In this document: in pieces, positions 10,696 through 22,570 of the stretch
Position numbering within the stretch: position 1 is the first letter of the stretch
Layout: each line of letters begins with the position of its first letter
Assembly: GCA_012295275.1 (NCBI GenBank)
Contig: CM022667.1
Coordinates: 193,501 to 257,500, forward strand
Length of the DNA: 64,000 nucleotides
From: Chrysomallon squamiferum
Lineage: Eukaryota > Mollusca > Gastropoda > Neomphalida > Peltospiridae
Reading direction: 5' to 3'
Notes under the pieces: generated by a model
Database searches by the model: none
Seen by the model: the letters and a program-made list of their open reading frames with translations, nothing else
What the model was told of the DNA's origin: nothing
Program-made: the position numbers and the translations under genes

Positions 10696-11384
10696 AAGTA
10701 CTAGTAGTAGTAGTAGTAGTAGAAGTACTAGTAGTAGTAGTAGTAGAAGTACTAGTAGTAGCAGTTATAGTAGTAGTAGTAGTAGTAGTAGAAGTACTAG
10801 TAGTAGCAGTTATAGTAGTAGTAGTAGTAGAAGTAGTAGTAGTAGTAGTATGCTAGTAGTAGCAGTTATAGTAGTAGTAGTAGTAGTAATGTATAAACAG
10901 AGGTTGTTGCAGCATGTTTTTACACCTCAGTGCAGGTGTTGTAGTGGTAGTTATAGTAGTAGTAGTTGTAGTAGTAGTAGTAGTAGTAGTTATAGTAGTA
11001 GTAGTAGTAGTAGTAGTAGAAGTACTAGTAGTAGCAGTTATAGTAGTAGTAGTAGTAATGTATAAACAGAGGTTGTTGCAGCATGTTTTTACACCTCAGT
11101 GCAGGTGTTGTAGTGGTAGTAACAGTAAGTAGTAATAGAAGTAGTAGTAAAGGTAGTAGCAGTAGTTGTAGTAATATGAACTGTTTTTGCAGCATGTTTT
11201 TTACATCTTGACAACACAGTCCTATCTCTATCAGTAATCCATCTTAATTTAGCCAATCACAATTAATTGCAGTCAAGGGAGACAATCAGGTTAAAAAGAG
11301 CTTTAATCATTTCCACATTATGCTCTACTTCCTCAGTTTGTTTACGGAGTTAAAAAAAAAAAAAAAAAAAAGGAACCTAATCTA
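10080..11384 (-). mobile_element. Right arm of a large inverted repeat (foldback-like element)
   Basis: Mirror of the left arm. (GTA)n blocks carry AGTACTAGTAGTAGCAGTTA variants and recurrent cores (ATAAACAGAGGTTGTTGCAG, CATGTTTTTACACCTCAGTG) near 10340, 10440, 10893 and 11062. The arm closes with 11228-11318, the inverse of 7615-7707, and with CCTAATCTAA near 11375, the inverse of TTAGATTGGG at 7584. A T/A run in the right arm is absent from the left. Poly-Ser and poly-Val reading frames here are triplet artefacts. Confidence 0.6.
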
Positions 11385-12255
11385 ATGTTCTGTTGTTGTT
11401 GTTGTTTTTAATCATCCACATCGGAGAAATAATTAGACATTTACTTACAACACTATTTACTTAATTAAATAATAGCAGATAATAGTAGATAATTCATTAA
11501 GATATCAAAATGTCATGAGTAAAATAAGACAGGTACAGTTTACAACGATCTGCCTTACTAGTAATAACTGACATTCCATATTACATAGTTATAATTTAAT
11601 TAGTATATAACATACATACTTGTTTCTTAAACAATATATATACATCACATGGTTATAACTTAAAAAGCCAGTCAGCATAATTATAACTTAGTGTATTTTA
11701 CATAGTTATAACTTCCATAGCATATATTACATAGAATGTGCGTAATATATATTAAGTAGTTACCCCTTAGTATCATAATACATAGTTATATCTTACACAG
11801 CATATTATTGCATAATTATAAAACTTCTAAGTTTACATGTAGATGTTTTATGTCGCTCTAGCTAAGACAGCACACATATATTAATTACTGCACCAGTGTG
11901 TTTCCTTTTCATCCAGTGTAAAATTTAATTACTCTTGAGTTGTGCACCTGAAATTTATTACCTTTAGAACCAGGTACATTCTTGAAATTTATTTATTTAT
12001 TTATTTATTTATTTTTTAAATTAATTTATTTATAATTTCCAGTCTGAGGTGATGTGGTTTTACACCAGACAACCTCACCTGATTTTATGTGCTAATATAT
12101 TTTTCTTACCTTTGCAGATAATTTGTGCTTTTATTATAAATAAACAGTTTTTAATTCAATACTCTCTGCCGAGTGTTTAAGTGCACTTCAGTTTGTGTTT
12201 TGTTTTTTAATTATTAAACAGTACAAGCAACTGTTCAAGTATTTAAAATTATTTT
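11385..12255. repeat. AT-rich stretch with degenerate CATAGTTATAACTTA repeats
   Basis: Between 11570 and 11830 the motif CATAGTTATAACTTA recurs about six times at irregular 35-60 bp spacing. The rest is AT-rich with (TTTA)n near 11985-12015 and no exon. Confidence 0.55.
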
Positions 12256-12427
12256 AGTCTATCTTTCTCTCTATCTCTCTCTCTCTATCTATCTATCTCT
12301 CTTTTTCTCTTTCTCTCTATCTCTCTCTCTAACTCTCCTCTCTCTCTCTCTCTATCTCTCTATCTATCTCTCTCTCTTTTTCTCTATATCTCTCCTCTCC
12401 TCTCTCTCCTCTCTCTATCTCTCTCTA

Positions 12428-12512
<85 letters not shown>

Positions 12513-12564
12513 TCTTTTTCTCTTTCTCTCTATCTCCCTCTCTATCTCTCTCTCTCTAACTCTC

Positions 12565-12610
<46 letters not shown>
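12256..12610. repeat. (TC)n array with TATC interruptions
   Basis: About 350 bp of TC dinucleotide, with partly duplicated blocks such as CTCTATCTATCTATCTCTC followed by TTTTTC. Confidence 0.95.
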
Positions 12611-12612
<2 letters not shown>

Positions 12613-12711
12613 TTTGCTTCCTCTCCTAATATTTTCTTCTGCTATCAGAACATATTAATACTTGTTTCCAAGCTTCATATCAGTAGAGTGTGAATCTGTT
12701 TATGTGTGTAT

Positions 12712-13335
12712 ATGTGAGAGAGAGAGACTAAGAGACAGATAAAGAGAAACAGAGACAGGAAACGAGAGATAATGAAAATGATATCAAAACAGAGAGAGAA
12801 AGAGGGAGATAGATAAAGAAATAAAGAATAAGTGTGCTTATCTACATAAAAAGATGAGATGATAGGGGAAAAAAAAAATTATGAAACAGAGAAATACGAG
12901 TTTCTCTTTCTAAATACCAGGAAGATATTTATTTATTTTGGTTGTTGTCTCCCAAAAGGTTACAGTGACTCGATAACAGCACAGGAAATCATTCTAGAAT
13001 ATTCTTTTTTAAAAATTTTCAATTTTATTTTTATACCTACATTTATCTTTAGATAATAAAATTTCTATGTTTATCATGCTTAATAACTTATGAAGATAAA
13101 TTTTGTTTGAAAGTCTCTTATTGTTTTTTTTTTTTATCCATTTTATTATGTAATTCTTTTTTTGTTTTTTTACTATATATACATATTATGTGTGTGTACC
13201 TGTGGGAAAGAGAGACAGAGAGAGATAAAAAAAAGAGGAGTGAAAGGGGGAACTGAGAGAGAGAGAGAGACAGAGAGAGATAAAAAGAGAGATAAAGAGA
13301 GAGTAATAAAGAAATGGAGATAAATAATAACAAAT
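12712..13335. other. GA-rich low-complexity and AT-rich DNA
   Basis: GA-rich tracts at 12715-12830 and 13205-13320 flank an AT-rich segment. No supported exon. Confidence 0.6.
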
Positions 13336-13405
13336 GTTATTTACTTCAGTTTGTATATAGGTATATTTAAATTTAATTATTCTGCAACAAATTTTGACAA
13401 AAACA

Positions 13406-13655
13406 GATTTAAATATATTTAAATATAAATAAGTTCAAAAAAGATTTAAATATATTTAAATATATATAAGTTCAAAAAAGATTTAAATATATCTAAATAT
13501 ATATAAGTTCAAAAAAGATTTAAATATATTTAAATATATATAAGTTCAAAAAAGATTTAAATATATTTAAATATATATAAGTTCAAAAAAGATTTAAATA
13601 TATTTAAATATATATAAGTTCAAAAAAAAGATTTAAATATATCTAAATATACATA
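13406..13655. repeat. 37-bp AT-rich minisatellite, about 7 copies
   Basis: The unit starts GATTTAAATATATTTAAATA and ends TATATAAGTTCAAAAAA. Copies start at 13406, 13443, 13480, 13517, 13554, 13591 and 13630. All steps are 37 bp except the last (39 bp). The ATTTAAATATATTTAAAT half is nearly self-complementary. Confidence 0.95.
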
Positions 13656-13929
13656 AAAAAATTTTAAAAAAATTTTTTTTTTTTCTGTTCTGCTTTGAAA
13701 CAAAAATCATCTTCTTCCTTTTCTTTTACTTCCCTACAGTGGAATCCCCATCACTACGACATTTCTTCACATCTTTAAAATAATTCTTTTATCAGAAAGA
13801 AGCCGTAATTACAGAAGTGTAGAGCAGATCAAAGCCTGTGGCCTATCTTTCTAACTCACACCATCCTCATTACTCCAGCAAATCAACAAATCCTGCTTTA
13901 ACAAACTAATTCTTTCAAAACTTTATCTA

Positions 13930-14010
13930 AACAGATACAGAGATACCTCTTCTGGGATTTGAACCTAGGTTCAATGGCAAGAGAATCTAAAGTATTCGGA
14001 TATTGTGGTT
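13930..14010 (-). repeat. tRNA-derived SINE remnant
   Basis: The minus strand contains GGTTCAAATCC, a perfect polymerase III B box, preceded by an anticodon-arm-like TTAGATTCTCTTGCCATTGA. No intact cloverleaf or CCA-proximal stem is apparent, so a SINE head or tRNA pseudogene is more likely than a working tRNA. Confidence 0.5.
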
Positions 14011-14139
14011 TTGATTAAATTTTCGGAGTGTCAGTTCCGTGCTTTTAGTGTTTGTGAAAGAATTTCTGAGTCCTGCAGGTGCCTTGAACTAAAAAATTTT
14101 TTTTTTTTTTTTGGTCTAATCTAAACTGGATGCAAATTA

Positions 14140-14230
14140 AAATAAAGAGGTAGTATGGTTTAGTGCTAAAGTCAAGGATGCGAATGTGTAGATAATGAGG
14201 GACACTGATTTCCCAGCCTGCACATTTCCT
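14140..14230 (+). repeat. tRNA-like SINE remnant
   Basis: AGTATGGTTTAGTGCTAAAG followed by GAGGGACACTGATTTCCC resembles diverged A and B boxes of a tRNA-derived SINE. It lies just before the long GA array. Confidence 0.35.
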
Positions 14231-14249
14231 CCCTCTCTGTCTGTAGGGA

Positions 14250-14252
14250 AAG

Positions 14253-14347
<95 letters not shown>

Positions 14348-14580
14348 TGTGAGTGATAAAGAGAGAGAGAGAGTAAGAGAAAGAGAGAGCTAGATAATAG
14401 AGAAAGAGAGAGAGAGAGAGAGAGCTAGATAAGAGAGAGAGTGAGAGATAGAGAGAGAGAGAAAATAAGTGAGAGAGAATAAGAGAGAGAGCTAGATAAG
14501 AGAGAGAGAATAAGAGAAGAGAGAGAGCTAGATAAGAGAGAGAGATAATAAAAGAAGAGAGAGTGATAGAGAGCTAGATA

Positions 14581-14616
<36 letters not shown>

Positions 14617-14691
14617 AGAAACAATAACAGAAGAGAGAGAGAGAGTGAGAGATAGAGAGAGAGACAGGGAATAAGAGAGAGAGAGATCTAG

Positions 14692-14770
<79 letters not shown>
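14250..14770. repeat. Long (GA)n array
   Basis: About 520 bp of GA, with perfect blocks at each end and a middle with repeated GAGCTAGATAAGAGAGAG units. A homopurine mirror repeat of this kind can adopt H-DNA. Confidence 0.97.
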
Positions 14771-14773
<3 letters not shown>

Positions 14774-14934
14774 AAATATTCATTTTATAGCTTTGTTTGG
14801 CCATTTATCATATTTTCTAAATACCATAATTTATTATGTAAAGAAATTTATTCAAAATACAGGTTATATTTGTATGAAAACACATAGCTAAGTTTGTATG
14901 GACATACAAGTTGTTTTTATTATTTTATATCCTA

Positions 14935-15295
14935 GTGAAATCTTCTACAATTAACTTATAACACAGAGAAATACTTTAAGATTAACTTATATCCTAGTGA
15001 AATATTCTAAAATTAACATATGTCCTAGTGACATTTTCTAAAATTAACTTACTGCCTAGTAAAACTTTCTAAAATAAACAAATTACTAGTGAATTCTTCT
15101 AAAATGAACTTATACCATAGTGAAATTTTCTAAAATGAACTTACTGCCTAGTAAAATTTTCTGAAATTAACAAATTACTAGTGAAATCTTCTAAAACGAA
15201 AACTGATGCCTTAGTGAAATTTTTAAAATGAACTTACCACCCAGCGAAATTTTCTAAAATGAACTTATACCTTTGTGAAACCTTCTGAAATGAAC
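14935..15295. repeat. Degenerate 36-40 bp minisatellite, about ten copies
   Basis: Repeats of a unit like CTAGTGAAATTTTCTAAAAT then GAACTTATAC, with variable positions. Confidence 0.85.
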
Positions 15296-15909
15296 TCCTA
15301 CTGTCGTGAAAGCTTTTATAATCAAGTCAAAAAAAAAAAAAAAAAAAAAAAAAAAGAAAAAAAAAAGGTAAAAGGGGGAGATATCTTAAGAAAACCCTTT
15401 ATTACTGTCACCACACATATTACATTGCACCAAACGTGGCTATTGATCATGATTAAATTTTTAAAACATCAACGTTTTAAAGAAACTTGATTATTACTGT
15501 TACATAACACTGAATTGTAATGTAGCCGCAACAACGCTACTTATAATATTCTCTTGCTTAACGGTTTGGTTTTACCAAACAAAAATGCTTTTCTGTGACA
15601 TGCAGTAATGAATTAAGAGTTTTAAAAAAATAAAATAAAAAATAAAATGAAGAAAAAAAGGATAAGGAGATTTTGAAAAGATAAAAAAAACATTTTCAAA
15701 ACCTGTAAACTATCTCAGGATATCCGATTATGAGATAAGTTGGGGTTTTTTTGTTTGCTTTTTCCCAAGATCAGGTAAACAAATTAATTTTTTAAGGTTA
15801 CCTGTGGCAGGTATATCACTGTGTGAAGTTAGAATTTTTTTGGAGAATAATAAAATTAAAATTACTTTTGTTTCAATATAATGTAACAATAATTAAAAAA
15901 TGTTTGTGG
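15296..15909. other. AT-rich stretch with A runs
   Basis: An A run at 15329-15367 and AT-rich sequence. No coding potential seen. Confidence 0.5.
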
Positions 15910-16245
15910 GCTTGTGTATATATGTGCATGCATGCATGTATGTATGTATGTATGTATGTATATGCATGTATATAATGTATGTATGTATGTATGTATGTAT
16001 GTATGTATGTATGTATGTATACACAATATATATATATGTATTATATATATATGTATTTATGTATATATATTTGCATGCATGTATACATGATATGTATGTA
16101 TGTATGTATGTATGTAGATATGTATGTGTATAGTATATACATATGTATGTATATGTATGTATGTGTTTGTATGTAGACATAAGTATATATATATATATGT
16201 ATGTATGTAGACATAAGTATGTATGTATATGTATGTGTGTGTGTT
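15910..16245. repeat. (TATG)n array
   Basis: About 330 bp of TATG/TATA tetranucleotides. Tyr/Cys/Val-rich frames are artefacts. Confidence 0.95.
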
Positions 16246-16314
16246 AAAACTAACATCTAAACTCTAATTCACATACAATCGATTAGAAAATTTTTTATGA
16301 AATATAAAACTGTT

Positions 16315-16680
16315 AGTTATTAGATTATCATCATCACCATCATCATTATTACTACTACTATCACTACTACTGATGCTGCTACAGCTACTACTACTACTTA
16401 TATATATCTCTATGAGACTTACAAGAGCAAATAACATATAAAGATTGGTCACAGTAACCATTCAACACGGATTTGTTAATGAAAAAACCACAAATAACTG
16501 TTTATGTTTCAGTTTGATAATTCAGAGAAAAATAATACTTTTTAATCAGTGTGACAGTGACGGAGTGTGTGGTATGTGCTGTCCTGTTATATCTTAATAA
16601 TACTAAAAATATAACAAGCTATAATTCATTTTTACACAGTTCTAACACACATGTACACATGAAAAAGCCTGCAGGTATTT
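16315..16680. other. AT-rich spacer with CAT/TAC triplets
   Basis: Short ATC and TAC triplet runs at 16325-16400, otherwise unremarkable. Confidence 0.45.
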
Positions 16681-16686
16681 ACATAT

Positions 16687-16687
<1 letters not shown>

Positions 16688-16732
<45 letters not shown>

Positions 16733-16908
16733 AACACACACAGATACACACACAAACATACATGCATAATTGTAAGAAAAAAGCCAGAGAAAGGAGGAAG
16801 ATTATGAAATAAAAATGAATGAATAGTCTCAGACAGAAAGTGAAATAAAGAGAAAAAAAATAGAATGAATATTATAAGATTATGAAAAAAGCATGTATAA
16901 AATTATAT

Positions 16909-16953
<45 letters not shown>

Positions 16954-16960
16954 CAGATGC
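16688..16960. repeat. (CA)n then (GATA)n microsatellites
   Basis: CA dinucleotides at 16688-16760 and a clean GATA run at about 16909-16955. Confidence 0.95.
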
Positions 16961-17173
16961 ATAATTAATAATATAGTATATTTATTTACATTTTAATAAA
17001 GGTAAACACTACTAACGTAATTAAATCATTAATATCAACATTTTCTACCAGAAACTTGTACAAAACTTTTAAACACAAAAAATAAACACTCGAACCAAAA
17101 CGACTACAGTTTGTTTCAAATATTTGACTTCTTAATGACAAAAGTAAATATTTTTACCTGTGTTGTTTACAAA

Positions 17174-17191
17174 ATGGCGACTGGCTGTCAG
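17174..17191 (+). CDS. Possible start exon (6 codons)
   Basis: AAAATGGCGACTGGCTGTCAG is followed by GTAAGTAT, a good start context and a consensus donor, encoding MATGCQ. No in-phase partner exon was found. A near-complement signal on the other strand is weaker. Speculative. Confidence 0.2.
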
Positions 17192-17344
17192 GTAAGTATT
17201 AAATTTGTATCACACAGAGACTTTTATTTTTTTATTTCTTTACAGGTGGTTTTATTTATTTTTATTTTATTTTTTTATGTTTTTGTTATGTGTGTGTATG
17301 TATTTGTATTAGTGTAAATATATAAAATTATATATGTATATATG

Positions 17345-18110
17345 TAGGAATGTGTGTGTGTGTTTTTGTGTGTATATAGATAGATAGGTAGATAAATACA
17401 CAGACAGATATATGGATGGATGGATGGATGGATAGATAGATAGACAGATAGATAGATAGAGTCAGACAGATAGATAGATACAGATACAGAGACAGGTAGA
17501 TAGGTAGATGTATATATGTAGATAGATAGATAGACATAGAAATATATATATATAGATAAAAAGGTAGATACAGATATATATGTATGTATGGTGTATGTGT
17601 ACAGATAGATAGATGCATGCATACATACATACATCCATACATACATACACATATATATGTAGATAGATAGATAGACATAGAAATATATATATAGATAAAA
17701 AGGTAGATACAGATATATATGTATGTATGTGTGTGTGTGTATAGATAGATAGATGCATGCATACATACATACATCCATACATACATACACATATATATGT
17801 AGATAGGTAGATAGATATTGAAATATATATATGTATAGATAAAAAGATAGATACTGATATATATGTATGTATGTGTGTATGTGTACAGATAGATAGATGC
17901 ACGCAAACATACATACATCACACACACACACACACACACACATATACAAACACACATACACACATTCATATACACACACATACACACACATATACACACA
18001 CACATATATACAAACACACATACACACATTCATACACACACACACACACATATATACAAACACACATACACACATTCATACACACACACACACACACACA
18101 TTTCTTTCAT
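17345..18110. repeat. Compound GATA/TATG/CATA array with a 140-bp higher-order unit
   Basis: GATA and GGAT runs (17375-17505) lead into a repeat of about 140 bp whose copies start near 17511, 17652 and 17792 (TATATATGTAGATAGATAG, ATAGAAATATATAT, GATAAAAAGGTAGATACAG, GATGCATGCATACAT). From 17915 to 18105, CA tracts hold three copies of ATACAAACACACATACACAC. Confidence 0.9.
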
Positions 18111-18329
18111 CATCATTATTACTTTTAGTATAATATTTTTTTATTAACCACACAACCTGTAGAACATGTTTTTATCTTCGCAGAGCTGTCACTAAGCTTC
18201 ACATCCAGCTGCTAGCCGAGATTTGAGATTACACACATAATTGACACGACAATACGTTGAGTTTCGTTTTATTCATATCCTATCACAGCATGCATTGCCG
18301 TTTAAGTTTACATCTTAAATGGAGATGAT
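18111..18329. other. Unique spacer with an acceptor-like site
   Basis: TTTTTATCTTCGCAG at about 18169-18183 would be a good plus-strand acceptor. It is followed by a short frame (VTKLHIQLLAEI then stop). No upstream partner in phase was found, so no exon is called. Confidence 0.3.
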
Positions 18330-18500
18330 ATATCGGGCTTGTTTCCTTGCACCAGACAGTTGTAAGCAGAGAGATGCAGTGAGGTAGATAAGTGTCGTAG
18401 ATTGTCTACTGTTATGTGGTATCTGTCACCGTTTTTGTGTGAGGACTGGCACGTCAGGGGTTCAAACCTCCACGGGCAGAAAGGAAAAGGTGCAGAGTTA
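18330..18500 (+). repeat. tRNA-derived SINE-like element
   Basis: GGTTCAAACCTCCACGGGCA at about 18459 is close to a B box, following GAGGACTGGCACGTCAGG. An upstream AGGTAGATAAGTGTCGTAGA may be an A-box remnant. Confidence 0.45.
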
Positions 18501-18589
18501 GAATGGAAAGAATTGCATTGATGGAAAGAAGGGTATTTGAATGGAAAGAAAATAATGAGTTTTACTTTCTACAGATGATTATTATTATT

Positions 18590-19980
18590 ATTATTTTTTT
18601 TTTTTAGACCAAAAAAAGAAAAGTAAGAAGTGTTTTATTTAATGACAGAGAGAGACTGACAGACGAAGAGAAAAAGATGAGAGAAAAGAAAGAGAGAAGA
18701 GGGAGAAAGAAGAGAGAGAAGAATGAATGAAGAAAAAGCAGAGTGAAAGACGAAAGAGAAGAGAGGGAATCATACCTATTATTGCAGCCACCTCTGTATA
18801 ACAGCCACTTTGAAATTCCAATAAAAATATTTTTATTACGTTTTAATTCTGTGTTACTACCACCTCCCTATACAACTACTAAAGGTTCCCTTACAGTTTT
18901 TTTATTTAATAAAAATTAAACTCTGTGACATCCATTTTTGCCTGGTTACTATGGTGTCTGTTATAAAAAGGTTTGACATTTAATGTGTAACTGACAGTAA
19001 TTTACCTAACTGTCGAGTTTTTCTTGACATAAACCACTTATTTGTTCATTAAATGATTTTATTGTCAGTATTATCATAATGTTCTCGTTTTAAACATATC
19101 TTTTACTCTATGTATATCTGTGTGTGTGTGTGTGTTTTAACTTAAACTGAATAAGCTAAGTTACTTTGTGTCATTCTTGCATAATCGTTACTATAGACTT
19201 TATTATAATTAAAGTATGATTTTCAGTAAGTAACAAATAAAACAATGACTTTGATATAAAATGGATTTAAACCTTTTGACAATGTATCCAAGGATACATA
19301 TAACCCATTAAAGCTTAATCTCTTTAAAACAACATATCCTAATATTCAGAGACCAAGATAAAAAAAAAAGTAAAAAAAAAAATTGAGAAAAAAGGATGCT
19401 CAGTCTATGCATGTCAAAGGTTGCAGACAGAGGTCAGAGGTCGAGGTCATTGATCTCAGTCTCTGAAAAGACATGAGTATATATCAAAGTGAAGGTAAAT
19501 GTAAACAGGAAAACAGTTGAGTTTGCTTAAAATGCAGAGAACCAAACGACACGAAAGAACAAGTCGAAACCTGTTTTCAGCCATGTTCAAACAGAGTGGT
19601 GAATATTTTGATATACTGCTTCACAGACAACATTGATAGTTTTTTGTGACGTTAAAAAAACTCAGTAATGACTAAAGCCATTAAGACAAAAAAAATATAT
19701 GAGTGTTATGCACTTGAGAATATATGTATGTGTCTTTAGTGATACATATCAAGGTTGTAAAACAAATATAGAAGACATGTGTTATACTTAACAAACCGGT
19801 ATCTATTTAAACAACACAGACATACACCTGCATGCATGTATACATACAACATACACACAAGCATACATTTACATATGTCTGTATATATTTACAAACATAT
19901 ACACATGGACATAAATATAAAATGAATGACCCAACTGAAATACCTGTACAATAATAAAATTCACTTTATATTTACAATGT
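18590..19980. other. Non-genic AT-rich stretch
   Basis: TTA triplets and a T run at 18580-18605, GA-rich DNA at 18640-18770 and a triple AGGTC motif at 19431-19449. No exon seen. Confidence 0.5.
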
Positions 19981-19983
19981 AAA

Positions 19984-20016
19984 TAATAATAATAATAATA
20001 ATAATAATAATCATAA

Positions 20017-20049
<33 letters not shown>

Positions 20050-20097
20050 CATAATAATAACAATAACAGTAATAACAATATCAACAACAACAACAAC

Positions 20098-20128
<31 letters not shown>

Positions 20129-20265
20129 TTAAAACATTCTTGTTGCAGTATATATATATATATATATAACATTTTATTTTCTATACTTCTTGGACTCAAA
20201 ATATATTACTAGCATACAAATTGATGTCAAATATCTTTATTTTTTAAAATGTTTTTAATGTTACT

Positions 20266-20292
<27 letters not shown>
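19984..20292. repeat. (AAT)n arrays and (TA)n runs
   Basis: AAT/ATC/AAC triplets at 19984-20128 and TA runs at 20152-20168 and 20265-20292. Confidence 0.95.
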
Positions 20293-20296
<4 letters not shown>

Positions 20297-20779
20297 ATAC
20301 ACACACCCATACACACATTAAGCTGTCTAGTTTAATCTGTTGTGAGTCTGTATTATTATTTTTTTGATGTTTTTTTGCACAATCAACTACAGCATTCCAT
20401 CTACCTTTCTTGCTCCACTGCAGGTAAAATTCTTGTTTTTGCATAACAGAAACCGAATACCTGTATAACCACCAAAATACCTTCCTTTTTAATTTTTTAT
20501 ATAGATATATACATTTCTTTCTTCTTTTTTTTTTTCATGATATCTACAGCATATGTTATTCCAAGCAACAGACCCAGGCATGGAAGATTAACAAAGGTGC
20601 CAGGTTTTTCTCAGCACTCTTTAAAAACCACAAAGTTTTATATTTTACAATATTATTAAGAGTCTGCATGGGCCACAGGAAAAAAAAAAAAAACCCTGTA
20701 AATTATAATAAAACAGATGGAACAGAAGAAGGACAGACGAATGGACATAAGGGTGGTTGTTGGATTACTTACCTGTGGA

Positions 20780-21084
20780 TGATGCATGAATGATAGGTGA
20801 TTGGATGATAAATGGATGATAAATGGATGATAAATGGATGATAAATGGATCGAAGAATGGGTTATTAACCTGTTCATAGGTTAGATGGATGATGGAGAGA
20901 CATGATGATGGATGGATGGATGGATGGATGAATGGAATGGATGGATGAATGGATGAATGAATGGATGGATGGTGAGATGGATATAAGGATTGTTACTTGG
21001 ATGGATGGAAGAAAGAATCCATTGATGGAAAGAAGGATGTTTGCAAAAATCAGCTGATAGATAATACATACATACATACATTCA

Positions 21085-21115
<31 letters not shown>

Positions 21116-21121
21116 GTTCAT

Positions 21122-21154
<33 letters not shown>

Positions 21155-21155
21155 A
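20780..21155. repeat. (GGAT)n, (CATA)n and (CA)n array
   Basis: TGATAAATGGA repeats (20790-20850), GGAT tetranucleotides (20880-21000), then CATA and CA runs (21064-21150). Confidence 0.95.
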
Positions 21156-21624
21156 AGATTTAATGTAGGCATAAACTTCTCAAGCTGAACTAACAACTGG
21201 AATGGATGGATGGATGGATGGATGATTCAGTTTGGTTAATTTATAAAAAAAAAAAAAAAAAAATTATGAAATTGATTCAAAAAATGCAGTGACCGTAATT
21301 ACATCCATTAAAATATCCTACAACTATAGGAAGCATAATGTGAAAAAATATATATATATATATTTTTTTTTTTTATTCAGTTTAGTAGAACATTGGTGAC
21401 AACAGCAGTTGCTGGAGATGATGTATTGCGGTTGTTCACATTTTTAAATGATGTGTGAAATAAATAGCACTACTGACATAAATTTGTAAATTCGTATTCG
21501 TTCATGCATTCATAAACAGACGAATAAAAGTAATACGTGAATATATTAAAGTGTTTGTCTGGCTGGTCAGCTATACATAAACTGAACACATATAAAAAAT
21601 ATATAGAGTATTTAAATATGTATA

Positions 21625-21682
21625 AAGGCATATATATATATATATATATATGCATGTATGTATGTATGTATATATGTTTGTA

Positions 21683-21719
<37 letters not shown>

Positions 21720-21925
21720 ATTTAAATATGTATCATATATATATGTGTGTGTGTGTGTGTGTTATATATATGTATGTATGTTTGTGTGTGTGTGTGTATA
21801 TATACTCATATATAAATGAATGTTTGTGTGCATGTATTCACATCACAGACACACACACATCTAGACACTCACACCAACACACAAACAAACACACACACAA
21901 CACACACACACAAACACACACACCT
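21625..21925. repeat. (TA)n, (TATG)n, (TG)n then (CA)n tract
   Basis: A TG-rich half (21655-21830) is followed by a CA-rich half (21845-21920), so the two can pair as an inverted dinucleotide repeat. Confidence 0.9.
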
Positions 21926-22014
21926 AACCAGACTCCCTATCTACACTCAGACAGAAAACAAACACTAATACAACACCCTTCCAGAATTATTAGCATGAAC
22001 AGCAGGGTCTAGAA

Positions 22015-22080
22015 AGTTCTCTATGGAGATTTGACCCCATGTCTAACAAGGTCACTGACATGTGTAACTTAGAAGACAGT
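22015..22080 (-). repeat. tRNA-like SINE remnant
   Basis: The minus strand contains CTTGTTAGACATGGGGTCAA followed by ATCTCC, resembling an anticodon arm and a diverged B box. Only this short tRNA-like segment is evident. Confidence 0.3.
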
Positions 22081-22099
22081 CTTTTCAAGCCATCACAAC

Positions 22100-22528
22100 C
22101 TGTCAGGTAGGTATTAGAAAATTACAACACACACCTTGAAATGTATATATCTCTCTTACCTTAACCTACATCAACCATTTATTTACATATAATTGTAAAA
22201 AAAAAATAACTGGTATAATAAAATTAATTCTGCAAAAATATTATTTTATACGATGGAAATGAATGTTTATTCAGTATTATTATCTTTGTATTATAACTGT
22301 ACTAGTCTTTTTTTATAATATTATTTTTATAAAATATTTTACCTGTTACAATAATATGTCTTTATTATTTATGTATGTTATTTAAAATATTTAGTATAAT
22401 AAAATAATTCTTATAAAATGATATTTTATATGATGGAATATAATGATTATTCAATTAATATATATAATAATTTTTATTATTATTATTATACTTTATTTTA
22501 TTCACATGTTATTTTAAAATTAGTATAG

Positions 22529-22570
<42 letters not shown>

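Noticed and set aside
10451-11065. 204-codon poly-Ser frame and overlapping poly-Val frame
   Set aside because: Product of GTA triplets. Both frames are open because the triplet lacks stops; no start context or splice support.
13930-14010. Functional tRNA gene
   Set aside because: The B box is perfect but no complete cloverleaf or acceptor stem can be drawn, so a SINE or pseudogene is more likely.
17275-18075. Long Tyr/Ile/Val-rich open frames of up to 266 codons
   Set aside because: They are translations of GATA/TATG/CATA repeats, open in several frames at once, with no unique sequence.
18184-18228. Plus-strand terminal exon candidate after TTTTTATCTTCGCAG
   Set aside because: No upstream exon in the needed phase; the only nearby start exon (17174) gives an immediate stop when joined.
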